From: Pardosa pseudoannulata
Lineage: Eukaryota; Arthropoda; Arachnida; Araneae; Lycosidae
Assembly (NCBI GenBank): GCA_032207245.1
Contig: CM063509.1
Location: 9,892,085-9,956,084 of the forward strand
Reading direction: 5' to 3'
DNA: 64,000 nucleotides
This document shows, piece after piece, positions 39,101 through 52,100 of this stretch (position 1 is its first letter; every line of letters begins with the position of its first letter). The notes beneath the pieces are model-generated. The model saw nothing but the letters and a program-made list of their open reading frames with translations. It searched no databases and was not told the DNA's origin. The position numbers were made by a program, and so were the translations under genes.

Positions 39101-42100
39101 TCATGTTTATATAATCAAAAACCCCTTGTATGTGTATCATACTACTCTCCTATTGAGTACAAGGTCAAATCTACATGTACCTAAATCCATATGGACATAC
39201 AATGCCATCTTGTGTCAAAAGTTATAGTTTTTAAAATGTTTCACAACACTGGCACACATATGTGACAGTCGGGGGTGAACGAGAAAACGCTCTGGCATGC
39301 CAGCATGTCGGCCGGGAAGTGAGTGCGTTTCTTGCTGGCACGTATTTGTGACAGTAGGCACGAAAGGGTTAAAAGTAATTTTTAAAGTAAAAATTGCTTT
39401 AAAGGTAAATTTTAGGTCTTCCTACTTGAACTTAAAATAAGAAAGTTATTTCTTATTATACTGACTTATCAACTAGTTTTATCATAAAGCATTAGCATTA
39501 TGTAAAAAACCTTACAGTTTGGTTAAAAATTTTGTAATCACGTAAACTAACCCAAGCCAGTAAAAAATAGCCCTTACTCCCTTTTTCTCCCCAAGATCTT
39601 TTATTTAGCTTATTTGAAAGCATCATTTTTAGCTTATAATCTTTTTGATTCTTTAGATACAGGTGATTGTTTACAATGTTTTTGCTATTGTCTTAAAAAC
39701 TGTTATTTATATAAGCCTATATGTATATGGTATAGGTCAATAATCTTATTTGTTGCAGTTATGGATTTAAAAATGGGCACATAGATACAGTAGTTAAAGA
39801 GATGAGGAATCTTCGATGTGACAAAATTCAACCAATTATATGATTTTTTTTTTAAATGAAGTTGTATGCTTTATGACTTTTTTGCACTTGTATGCACTTT
39901 TTTTTAAACATAATTACTGTACTGAAAACTGTTTTTTTTTATCATACACCCTGTGGCAGCTAGTCAGAAGGTTACCAGATAAAGGGTTGGTCATTCTCAG
40001 GAACCATGGGAATTTATTCCCCTGAAAAAGGCAGGAGTTCCAGACCCAGAGTGGAATAGGATTTTTATGGCCAAGTATATCCCTGTGTGGAATGCCAGCT
40101 GTTATTAAGGAGTCCAGTCTGCTGACCACTCCCAATCAACCCTTTTCTCCCCCCCCCCCTTTTGCGAGGGGTCTTTCAAGAAGAAGGCTGTTGGTTGTTG
40201 GGGGCTGGAAGGCAGAGAAGCAGGATTTTCTCTCTCCCAGTTATGTTATTTGTACCATGTATATATTGTATATAGACAATATAATAAAGCCTAGGACTTT
40301 AAGCTAGTGTTCTTATTAAGCCCCCACAAACATAGAAGTGTATGTATGTTGCAACGTTACAACCCCTATTATAAATTTTTAAAAAAATGTTTTTCTGTTT
40401 AATAATTTTTTAAAATTTAATTCGTAATTTCAGGTGCATTTAGGTGCATTAGTTTTAGGGGCATGACTTTTATGTATTTTTTATTCAAAATTTTAAAGAT
40501 TGTTTATATGAATGTGCTTTTTATAAGACTGGGTGTGTTTTTTAATGTTGTAAAATAATTTCACAAGTTACAAAGTATTTAATACCATGAAATGGCAATA
40601 AATACATAAATAATAATTTGTAAAGCATTATATATATTAAAATAGTTGTGTTATATGAATAATATTTAATGTAAGTAAATGTCAATACCCAGTTTTATTT
40701 CTATAAACATATTAAAAATAAAATGAAAAAACATCAGTTTGTTTGTACAGTAGGAACATTTTTGAGGATTATTGTTGGAGGACTCAATTTTTCAAATAGT
40801 CGCATATTTTAATCAAAAATTATTTTCTAATAAATTTTAGCATCTTTCATTTTTTATGTAACAACGTTATATATATTCTCATTATAGGAATCCTGTTAAA
40901 AATTTAAAAACTGAAATTCAGTGTCCTTTGTAATCTTAAAAGAATGATAGGTGATTTAGAGAAGCAAACATTAACAATATATTCTTGTCAGCTGTGTACT
41001 TAGGTAGAAAATACTTACTGTTTAGTTGAAAATTTGGTAATCATAGAAACTAACCCAAGCAAGTTAAAAAAAAAAAAAAGTCTCCTCTTCGTCCCAGGAG
41101 TACTTATTTAGTTTATTTAAAACGGCTTTTTGAAGCTTATTTTAAATCATTTTGACCCTGAAAGTATAAATTTATTAACAATGTTAAAATTTATTAAGTC
41201 TTAAAATTTGGCATTCAAAGGACAATAGCTTCAAAGAGTGAGGACTTAAATAGATTCTTTCATTTGTTAATTTGCTGTAAGAGATATTTAATTAAACTGC
41301 ATTTATTCTTTTTATAAATTAGAAATGTCTTTTTTTACTCTTAATTTAATCTACTTTTTTTTCAGTTTGTCTGAACAAATGAGATCATTGAATTTCCAAA
41401 GATGGGTTGATTTACTGCAGTTGATAATGAAAAACTTACATTTTCTCTTGCAGCGAATTCAGGTATGTTTGAACTATATAGTTCTATTTACTGAGTTATA
41501 ACATAGTTATTAGATTGTGAAATAATTCTTATAATAATTGTAAGAATTAAGTTTGAGAAATTGTCCTGTTCAAAACTTTTTTTGTTTTAATATTGTCAGT
41601 AAACAAATAAAGCTGCCCAGATAGTACACATATATATATCAGCCAATGTAGTATAAATGTTGGTCGATATTTTGAATGTCGCTGAATGTTGAACATCATA
41701 TTTTAAACATCTGCCAATATTGACAGGTATAATGTAAACTTAAAATTTGAAATTGTTTGAAAGAAGATATTTAATAAAGGTTCTTTGTATAGCTTGTAAG
41801 CGGGGTTCCCACAGTCCTTAAAAGTCCTTAAGAACTTCTTAATTTTAGCTTTCATTTTAAGGGCTCTTAAAACTGCCTAATTTTTGTCAAAGGTCTTTAA
41901 AAACTCCTTAATTTTTAAATTGGAACGCGATCAATTTCTCCATCGACAAGATCTGTCGTCGTCATGTGATTTTCTATCTGTTTTCTTTTATGACAGTTTT
42001 ATTTTTAGTTGCTTATTTTATTTGACAAATAAATAATCTTTCGTATACTTAGAGGGTTTAAAGTATAAAGTCAGCTGCCCTTTCCTAATAGCTGAGAGTG

Positions 42101-42246
42101 ATGCAGATTTTAATGAAACGAAGCATGGAGGATGGGGGTTTGTACATATTTCATTTATTTATGGAAGTTTAATTTTCCTTGCATTGAATGTAATAGAAAA
42201 GTCTAAAACTTTCTTCTTTCCCAGGCAACGGCGGGTATAATCAGTT

Positions 42247-42290
<44 letters not shown>

Positions 42291-45200
42291 ATATATAAAT
42301 TAAATGACTTTGATCTATATATATATCAGAGTCATTTTAACCCTCAGAAAGTACTGTTCATAATATTGTTGTTATTCACGATTAATTTTTAATTTGATCA
42401 CTTCAAAAACTTGAGACGTAGAGTTTTCAAAATTAGATTTTGTCAAATAGATTTATTTTATATTAATTTTTAGGCACTTTTAAAAACTTAATTCTGAAAT
42501 ATTGTAAGGCATTTATGGAACATGCCTTGTCTGGTTCATAATCATTAAAATATGTTCCTCAGGAGATAGGGTTTACACTGTTATATTGTGTATTTCAAGT
42601 AGGTATTTAGAAAAAATTACTTTGGTCCTTAAAAAGTACTTAATTTTTGTTTTGGAAAAAGAGCAGGAACCCTGTACCATGTGGTCAACATTGCTAAATA
42701 TCAAAAATTGATATTCAGGGATATTGTGGAAATATTGACAAATACTGTTAAGTATCTAAAAATGATAATCAGTAATATTATTTAAGGTTGGAGGGAGAGT
42801 CAATTTGATGATTTTAATATTGGCCAATATTTGTGCTGCCTGGGTGATCAAATTAGAAATTGTATATTTTCAAATATCTGGACCAAATCTTATGTTTTTT
42901 ACACCTATTTCACCATAAAAATGAGACCAAGTCATTTCTGGTAATATATTTGTTGGCATTTTACAGCAGAATATTAAACAACTTCATTTAATGAAGAATG
43001 AAGACAGGAAGGTTAAACCAGTTAACTAAAAACAGTACATTTACTTGCACTCCAACAATATACTTAAATCACTAATTTGCCACATATATTTTCCATTTTA
43101 TACAAAATTTAAAAATCTGTGCAGCTTTTAAAATTGGATATAACTGTGCTCATTTTATTGCATTAACTTTTATTTCAATATGAAAGTTCATGTAATTCAA
43201 ATAATTTTGGATGGTATCCAGTATTTTTGTTTTGTTTTGTTATGTATTGTGTTTTTAGAGTTGATTATTATGCAAAAGTTTGTGAAAAGTTGCATATTAA
43301 TTACTCACGTTTGTAGAAAACCTTGATTTATAAAATTTATATCAATGAATATGAAATAAAATTTAGGTATTACATCAAGTAATGGATGATACTCTAGAGA
43401 TTGCTGCTGGACACATCTCTAATATCACTTCTGAGGAAAATGTGCATCGCTGTCACCCTTTGCATTTAATGTGAGTAATACATACATTCAGTTATTTCTC
43501 ATAATTTATTTAGGTTTTATTCTTTCTCAGTGGGCAATTTATTAAGATTAACTTAGTCTTATAAATTATAGTCTGTTCACCAAAAGTAAATAAAGTCTCA
43601 TGGTAGTTTGCAATTTTATCCCAATATATAATGTATCCTTTTATATAAAAGCTGAGAATTTTGGGGTTTTTTTTAAGACCTAAAGGAGGGTGAGGTGGAT
43701 TGCCTTGTGTGTGGATCCATGAAACTGATGTAATCCATGTCTTTTGGTGAGGTTTTTTTTTGTTGTTGACAACAAAAACTCACCAAATTGGCAAAAATTA
43801 ATGAGACAATTTAAAAAAACAGTAGAGAACAAAATAAATAATGTATAGCAGTGAAAAGTAAATAAAGTTTGCAAAAATTTTAAAATAGGAAAAATATAAA
43901 AGTGAAAAAAAAATTAAAATGACTGTTATCAGTGTTATAGTCACTCCAAAATAACAGTACATTAGCAAATTAGCTAATCTAATATGTGAAGTTCTTGCAT
44001 TGAAAAAATTTATGCTTTTTTCAATAAATCAGTTTCAATATATGCAAAATTCTTCCATTCCTTCATTTTTATTAGGGCTGCTAATAAAAGATTAAAGATC
44101 TTGTCTGATAGTCAGTCCACCGAACGCTGGCCGATTGGTTAGGGCACTGATCGTTGGTACCGGATTTTGTGGGTTTGAATCCCACTATGGCATGGACGTT
44201 CATAGCTGTTCGGAATCGGCTTTAAGCAGTCGGTCTGTCTCATTAACCCTCGTGTGCAAAACAGTAGACCGTAGCGCTCCAAACCAAACCAAACCTGATA
44301 GTCAGTCCGCACTTATGACCTTCTATAATTACTGCTTCTCATCTAAATTAGTGTCGGATTACTATAAGACCATCAACTAATTGGTTATGGTTAGTAAAAT
44401 TATCCTTTCTTGGGTTCCTGGTCACTGCAGTATTTTTGGCATTGAAATTGACGACAATCTTGCAAAGTATGGTTCTGAGCTGCCCTTTATTGGGCCAGAA
44501 CCAATACTTGGTCTTCCTCACAATGTGGTTCAAAAGACTATTAAGGATCTCTTAATGGTAGGGACCTATAGGGCTTGGCTTGATTGTAATAACCAGAGGC
44601 AAGCTAAAGAGCTTAACCAGAGGTTTCCTTACTTGGAGCTACTTAAGCTCAGCAGAAATGAGTGGAGGGTGGCTGTTGATCTTTTGACTGGTCGTTGCTG
44701 CCTCAAGAGACATCTGAACGTCATTGGCATCGCAGATAGCCTGATATATAGGGGGTGTCATGTGGCGGAGGAGAGTTCTTTACATATCTTGTGTGACTAT
44801 GAATACTATTTTGCTAAGCATTTTGAATATCTAGTATATCACATTATCGAACCGTGGAAGTAAACTAACTTCCCAGTTAAATTGCTGCTTAAATTTATTT
44901 CTGTTAGAAGTTGCAACCAAATCAGCACCTTCTTAACCTCCGGTGAATCCCCCCAATTTGTTTTTGTTTTGTTTAAAGTTAACCGAGGCATCTTAATCGC
45001 CATTTGTAAAGCTGACTCTCGCTGTATGTTGGATTGTGACTTCAACTCTCACTCGGCAGCTACGGTCTGTGTAATTTTGCGATTGGCTGAGGGGAAGAGG
45101 AAGTTGCATGAATATGTTAAATTGTACGCGATGTCTGCTGCTGGATATATAAGAGGATTGTTGGATTATTTTTGTACTTGTGCATTTTTCCCGGCACGTA

Positions 45201-48200
45201 GGCGGACATAGTATAATGTTTTTATTTTAAGATTTAAAATAAATCTATTTCTTTTTGTTTTTTAAATAGTTTGTCATTTTTTATAATCACTACCAGAACC
45301 TTGCTCTGCTCAAGTACCAGTATTGAGTTGTTCATTTCAATACCAGTAACAATTTCAGCTATTGGTCTCTTTGAGGCTTAATTATTAAATTTTTAACTCA
45401 CTGCTGGGACTCTTTTGTTCCATAGAAATGGAGGACTTTCAGTACAGCAGGCCATGGGTCGCAATGCTGGTGCTCTTATGAGCCACCCTAACCAAATTCT
45501 AATTCATTTTCATTTAATCTTTTCATTCTTTTTGCTGATAGCTATTCATCTTATTACAATAGAAATACACAAAATTGTTTCATACATAGTTGAAATAAGC
45601 AAGACATTGTCCAAACACCAAAGGCAGGGTAGAAGGTTGATATTACTCTGGAAATATAACCTTTTACACTTCTGTGGAACCTGGCAGTAAACAATAACAT
45701 CTGCTTCATATTAGCAGGTGCAGAAATTCTTTCTCGGAAGAAACAAGTGTTACATATTCCACTATAGAAAAGCAATCATCTTAGTTAAGACACAGTTTTG
45801 CAGCAATCAAATTCACTCTTTGATACATGAAAGGAATCTTTTCTATGCTTATTCTTTTTTTTTTTTCCTCTTAATTTTTAGAAATCTCATTCTGATTTTG
45901 AAAAAGAATGAGAAATTCTTACCTTTTTATTTATTCCCTTATGATGATTTTGGTTTGGTTTTGGAGTACTATGGTCTACTTTTTGGAATACAAGGGCTAA
46001 TGAGACCAGGACCCACTGCTTAAAGCTAATTCCGAACGGCTATGAACAGCCATGCCATAGTGGGATTCGAACCCACGAACTCTGGTTCCGAAGGCCAGCA
46101 TCCTAACCATTTGGCCATTGTTCGGCTTCCCTTATGATGAGATAGATCCCAGTAGTTGTTTTATGGGCTGAATTTAGTTCATGTGTTGTCTTAAAGCTGT
46201 TATTACTTTCTTAGGTTTACATTATATCACTTCAGATTAAGCATATTTATACAATTTATTTTTTAAACAGTTACATTAACATTATATGCCACGAGAATCT
46301 ATGTTTATGTTGTGTAAATTATCACTAGCATTCAGGAATGACCATTTTTTAGAATTAGTGATCATTACAAAATCAATATGAGATCTACAAAGAGTAGTGT
46401 TCTTAACTGTTTTAATTATGAACATTATAGAACAATGTTTCTTAGCTTGAAGTGTCTTCTTTATGTTAGTGAAAGATTGTATTGATAACTTTAATTAATT
46501 TGAATTTTATAGAGAAAATGAAATTATGATTTTAGAAGATGATTATTTGAAGGTTAAACCTAATTTAAAAGAAGCACTTTGTTCTGTATGTGATCATGCT
46601 CATGACTGCTGTGCAAAAATCTTATCTGCAAAGGCTAAGGTTTGTAATTGTGCAATATTTATTATTATTATTATTTTTTTTTTTATTAAATATTCCTTGC
46701 CTATGCTTTAGCTTATAGTCACTATTTTGTATTACTATTCAGTGAAGTTGCTATGTAAATTTAATTAAATTGAATGTAGTATAAATTGTTATTCTGTAAT
46801 TGGAATAAGTTTTGATTCACCTTTAAATTATAATTACTTATATGAACCATTCATGCTTATATTATCCCTGCCTTTGTCTGAAAAAATATATGTTTTCCAA
46901 TTTAAAAACTTAGACAATCAGAAATTTATTTTAATTAAGAATCAAAAAATTTTGAATTATGTAGTTTAAACATTTCAACTCTTTAAGGCAAATATATAAT
47001 TGCTGAATTTTCAGGCTTGCAATTCCGTCACTTTTCTCACCTTTAGTCTCTTTTTTTTACAATTGATCACTTTTAGTCACTTTTTTCATGGTGTATCACA
47101 GCAAAAGTCTGTGGTTGAAAAAAGAAAATCTGAATAACAAAATATTTTAATAAAAGACCAAAAATGGGATACTCTAATCTTATTTTTCTTATTAAAATGT
47201 AATTAGTCATATGGTTTCCAGAATTTAATGATTTTAAAAAGTCGTAAAGTTCCTGAAATCTACATTTGTACTGAAATGTACATTTAATACATTAAAGTAG
47301 TAACTTTTACATCAAAGCACATTTCTCTTTTTCTTTTTCTTCACAATTTTTGTTTAGCTACTCTAATCTAGTTATGTACATATTTCAAAACATCATTAAT
47401 ATATGCAGAAAATTGTGATTATAAAATTAATGTATTGTATGTATTCAAATCTAATTTATAGATTTTCTTGAATAAAAAGCAATGTTGAGTTGTTTTAAAC
47501 AAAATTTTTAACCTTTTTGTATTTGATGCTAAAATCATGTCTTGCATGAATCATTTGATTTAGAGTTAAAATAAATAGAAAAATCTTAATAATAGCATCT
47601 GTAATCAAGGGGAGAAAAAATTGCTTTTTTTTTTTTCACTTTTTAGTCACTTATTCTGTATTATTTGTCACTTTTCTCACCTTTTTTAAAATACCTCAGC
47701 AGTTGCAAGCCTGAATTTTCGAAAAACAAAACATTAAACTTTCTCTTTGCACTTGTTTTTGCAACAACGAAATGTAGTTTACTCATTTAGCATCACTTAG
47801 GGAACGACTTAAAGAATGCTATAAATACAAGTAATATTGCCCCTTTCTGGGCTCTTGTAATTTAGAAGCAGGAACCAAGCAGAAGACCTTCAGGGGGTGC
47901 CTGTTACCACCAGAGGTATCATTTGAACTTGGAGGACGGGTACTTATGTATTGTCCCATCGACTGTTTTCACCAAATCTGAAAACAGTCTCTAGCCATTG
48001 CTTTTGTGCCAATATTGGATTACTACGTAAAAGCATTGCCAAAAATGACATATGCCACCAATGATGAAAAAAATCACATTCTCATGCATAATTGAACACA
48101 ATAACCTTTTTCTGAATAGTTCTCTTATTTTTACACTCTGATTTTTTTTGCTAAAAATTGATCAAAAATTGGGACCATGGGAGGGAATGCAGTGGACTTT

Positions 48201-49020
48201 TTTCAAAGTTACAGGATGGTTTCATCAAAAAAAACTTGTGTTAATGGACACGAGATGGCTTTTTATTTAACTATAGAAAAGCAATGGAAATATAATGTTG
48301 AAGGGTGTGACAAGTGAAAACAACCAACGCCAATAAAACAAAACCATGTTTTTCCATTTTTCATTAAAATAATGGAATTCAAATCATAAAATGTAATTTA
48401 AATTTAGTGACTTATGTTTGAATTTGGCTTTAGTGTCAATTTTTTCACCAATTTTTATTGGTCGATGGGATAATACATAAGTACCAGAGGACACTGTGAT
48501 CCCAAACCTCTTTTACTATTTTACATCTGGCATTAATAGCCGACTCAAGCCTCAAACTCACAACTTTCTACAGGTTTCCCAAAGTCCTTAAAAGTTCTTA
48601 AGAACTCCGTAATTTTAGCTTTCATTTTTAAGGGCCCTTAAAACTATTTAATTTTTCTCAAAGGTCATTAAAAATGCCTTAATTTTTAAATTGGAATGCA
48701 ATCAATTTCTTCATTGATGAGATCCACTGTTGTCGTGTGATTTTCTATTAGTTTTCTTAATTGACAGTTTTTTTTCTTAATTACTTTTTTGACAAATAAA
48801 TAATCTTTCGTATACTTAAAAGGTTTAAGGTAAAGTCAGCTGCCCTTTCCTAATAGCTAACAGTCATGCAGATTTTAATTAAACGAAACATGGAGGATAG
48901 GTGTTTGTAGATATTTTAGTTACTTACGGAAGTTAAATTTTCCTTGCATTCAAAGTCTAAAACTTTCTTCTTTCCCAGGCAATGTCAGGTACAATCAGCT
49001 AGTATAAACATATATATATG

Positions 49021-49108
<88 letters not shown>

Positions 49109-52100
49109 TCATTTTTAAACTCTCAGAAAATACTGTTTATAATATTGTTTTATTCCCAATTTATTTTTAGTTTGATCATTCAAACTTTAGATGTACATTA
49201 TTCAATATTAGTTTTTGTCAAATAGATTTATATTAATCTTTAAACATTCTGAAATATTGTAGGGCATTTATTGAACATGCCTTGTCTGGTTCATAATCAT
49301 TAAAATAGGTTCCTCAGGAAATAGGGTTATGCCGTTATGTCGTGTATTTCAAGTAGGTCCTTATAAAAAGTTACTTTGGTACTTAGAAAGTCCTTAAAAA
49401 GTCCTTAATTTTTGTTCTGGAAAAAGAGCGGGAACCCTGTTCTAGTTATGAAAGCAAACCCTGTTACCAACTGAGCAACTGTAGCTCTGTGTAGTTATTC
49501 ATGAGAAGATGCAAAACTGGAAAGAAGAAATTGGCAAAGGAAGGAGGCACAAAGTTGTTGATTCATAGTAATATATTACAAGTAAATCTAAAGGATTGGA
49601 ATGTACCTACCCCTTAAATCTGGCTATAATATGACTTCATTTAAAGGAATTTTAAATAATCTGTAACTAACGAGTGTATAAGCTAGTTATAACCTGAGAA
49701 GTGTTAGGTTCAATCTGACTTGTTCTTAAGTATTCGTCTATGTTGCTAGATGTTTAATAACTCTAATAATAAGTAAAAATATGTTAGAACTTTTGCATAT
49801 CATATATGAAATCAAAGAAGTAAATATAATAAAACTGTTACTTTATTTTAAATGTATTGGTGATGTATATTATTTCATCGTATTATATAAAGTAATTGAG
49901 TATTTATTTTATTTGCAGGATGGATCCTTAGATAAGCTTATTATGTCAGAGTTCCTTATTTTGGCTAACAGCATTGAAACTTTTCAAAAGCAGAGTGAAG
50001 TTATATCTGGTAAACAAAGTACAGCTCTGAGACTGGCATTGCAGAATCAGGTATCTGCAGTTTTATTTTATCATAGGAATATTGAGAATAATTGATATGA
50101 ATTCCACCTTAAAATTATCTTTTGGGAGTTTAATGAATTAAGAAGCTTCATATCTGATTTATTTATAAAAGTAGGTTCTTTAAATATGATATTAAATTTT
50201 TAGCTGCCAGTTATGTAGCATAAATGTTTTTTTTTTCTTCCTCTCTCCATGCTTTAAGATTTTAACTGTTAATCAAAATTTTTTAATCTTTCTATTTGCT
50301 TAAATAGGATGTCTGCTTATCAGGAAAAAGTTATAAAAATGGCAAATGTATCAGAAACATACAAGAAAATGGGAAAATGTCATTAAAATTAATTGCATAC
50401 AATTAATCTTTTCTGTAACAGTTTTGTTACTTTTAAAGCTAGAAACAAGTTATATCTACTAATTAAAATGAAAAAATGTTTAAAGATATATAAAGGTAAC
50501 TGTCAATCTGTCACTATTTGTTATATTAATAGTATTTTCAAATGGGAAAGGCAACATAAGAATATCATTTCAATTATTATAATTTATTTTTATTTGAACT
50601 TTAGATTATTTGAATCTTTTCATGCCTTAAAACTTAAAATTAGTTACTTGTGACTGTAACATACATGCACCTGTGTATGTGCATTTAGTTATTTTTCTAG
50701 GGTTTTTTAAAGTTGTGTTAGGAAACTCCTTCTAAAGCAGAGGTGAGCAAAAGCCAGCCTGCAGGCGGGATCTGGCCCTTTTGCTTACTTTATCTGGCCC
50801 ATTGAAAAATCCTGCATGCATTTTTTTTTTAATCTCTTATATACGATTTTGTTGAAATTAACAGTATTTGTATGCGTAGTGTACAACATATATTTGTGAA
50901 CGAAATTTTTTGTTAACTTTTTACACAAAAATAAATATCGATCACAAATTACTGACGAAAATCTCCACTCGGTATTAAGGATTGCTACAAGAGATTAGGA
51001 TCCAAATTTTGAAGAAATATTATCAAATGAACATTCCAGATTTCACGTTTCGCATTAACTAAAACTATTCTATTTTAACGTTTGATATTTGTCTTTTCTT
51101 TTTAGAATTCTATTTACTATTATATTTACAAAATGTAATATAAATTTAAAAATGTAATAACTGTGATCAAAATAAAATTATTTGTATTGTTAGATATATA
51201 AATAAATATCAAAATAAAATATTTCATTAACTGATTTATTTTTTGACCATTAATTTAATATAATGGATCATATTTCTATAAAAATTACGTGACATGATCT
51301 GTCCAAATGCTTTAAAATGATACTTACAGTGTTTTTGCCAATAAAATTTCTTGGGCAGGGAAAAAACTGCAACCAAAACATTCGTGTGTGCACAGCGTAT
51401 GCAGTATTGTTCTCTGGTCCGACAGACATCTTGAAAATTTCATTTTGGTCCGCGTTTAAAAGTATTTGCCCACCCCTGTTCAAAAGTGTCGTTAAAATGT
51501 CAGGAAATGACATGCTGTCAATTTTTGGGAGGTGTCTGACTGTCCTTTGGTAAATCCAGGTAGAAGAGACATTTATGTCAAATTGAGATAACTAAGCTCT
51601 CTAGATCGATAAAATAAACCTTCAGATTTAAATAAAAATAAATTTTGATAGTTAGAAAATTTCGGGAACTTTTAAAAACAAATCGGAAAATAGTGCACGT
51701 TTACAAGTAATAAGAAAATATTGGACAACGGGAACGATGACGTCACAACCAATCACGGAGCGTTTTGATGTCACGTGATTTTCGCTTAACTTTAAAATTA
51801 ATTTTTTTAATGATGGACCTAGTTTTTTACATTTTTGAGGACATTTTTGGAATCTACGAGTCTGGAATTATCAGAAATATACGAAGTTGTTTGAATCCCC
51901 CACATGTGCAAATTCCTCACTTTGTTGGATAATTATAGGTAGCATAGTCAACAATGTTAATCTGCAGTTCTTTAATAAGATCAAAGTCACTCATTTAAAC
52001 CTAATTTACAAGAAAAAAAAGAGTAAAATAACTTTTCTCTGAAAGGATACCTTGTTTGTCCTCGTATATAAAAATATTTATCAAAACAGATCAAAAAGTG

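Larger units (their letters stand above)
38162..41365 (+). other. VPS54 intron 11
   Basis: It contains a piggyBac-like element (38,284-39,368) and a solo LTR (39,952-40,361). The remaining sequence is A+T-rich. Confidence 0.6.
44074..45507 (+). pseudogene. Non-LTR retrotransposon 3' end (RNase H and C-terminal zinc region), with nested SINE and LTR
   Basis: Read across the nested SINE, the frame gives an RNase H core (LKILSDSQSAL, then ILSWVPGHCSIFG and DDNLAKYGSELPFIGPEP). A C-terminal Cys/His region follows (LLTGRCCLKRHLNVIGIAD, RGCHVAEESSLHILCDYEYY). RT and endonuclease are missing. The 3' UTR (CTGCTGGGACTC, then GGTCGCAATGCTGGTGC) matches the copy at 60,066-60,775. RNase H after RT points to the I-type LINE superfamily. 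The boundaries are approximate. Confidence 0.85.
43471..46512 (+). other. VPS54 intron 13
   Basis: It contains a LINE fragment carrying a SINE and a solo LTR, plus another SINE on the minus strand. Nothing else was recognised. Confidence 0.65.
47790..49490 (-). repeat. tRNA-derived SINE, family C, split by two DNA transposons
   Basis: On the minus strand an A-box-like GTTGCTCAGTTGGTAACA (49,479-49,462) and a B-box-like GAGTTTGAGGCTTGAGTC (48,559-48,542) come close together once the family-R element between them is set aside. The body continues through GGATCACAGTGTCCTCTGG and, beyond the mariner-like insertion, to AGGGGCAATATTACTTG. The outer limits are estimated. I know of no second copy in the window. 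Confidence 0.6.
46640..49918 (+). other. VPS54 intron 14
   Basis: It contains a hAT MITE (47,013-47,712) and a minus-strand SINE with two nested DNA elements (about 47,790-49,490). The remaining sequence is A+T-rich. Confidence 0.6.

Noticed and set aside
39757..39840. Exon-like sequence after TTGTTGCAG in intron 11
   Set aside because: The translation (YGFKNGHID followed by a stop) does not match VPS54, and exons 11 and 12 join perfectly without it.
48944..49225. 93-codon frame with a long Ile-Tyr repeat
   Set aside because: It is simply a translation of the (TA)n tract within a family-R transposon.
50309..50380. Candidate for the missing VPS54 exon after TTAAATAG
   Set aside because: It is open in the right phase, but the translation (DVCLSGKSYKNGK...) bears no likeness to the expected segment and no donor of the right phase follows.
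50414..50450. Second candidate for the missing exon (contains ..FVTFKARNKL..)
   Set aside because: The resemblance is only in a frame incompatible with phase 0. In the required phase a stop follows within five codons.
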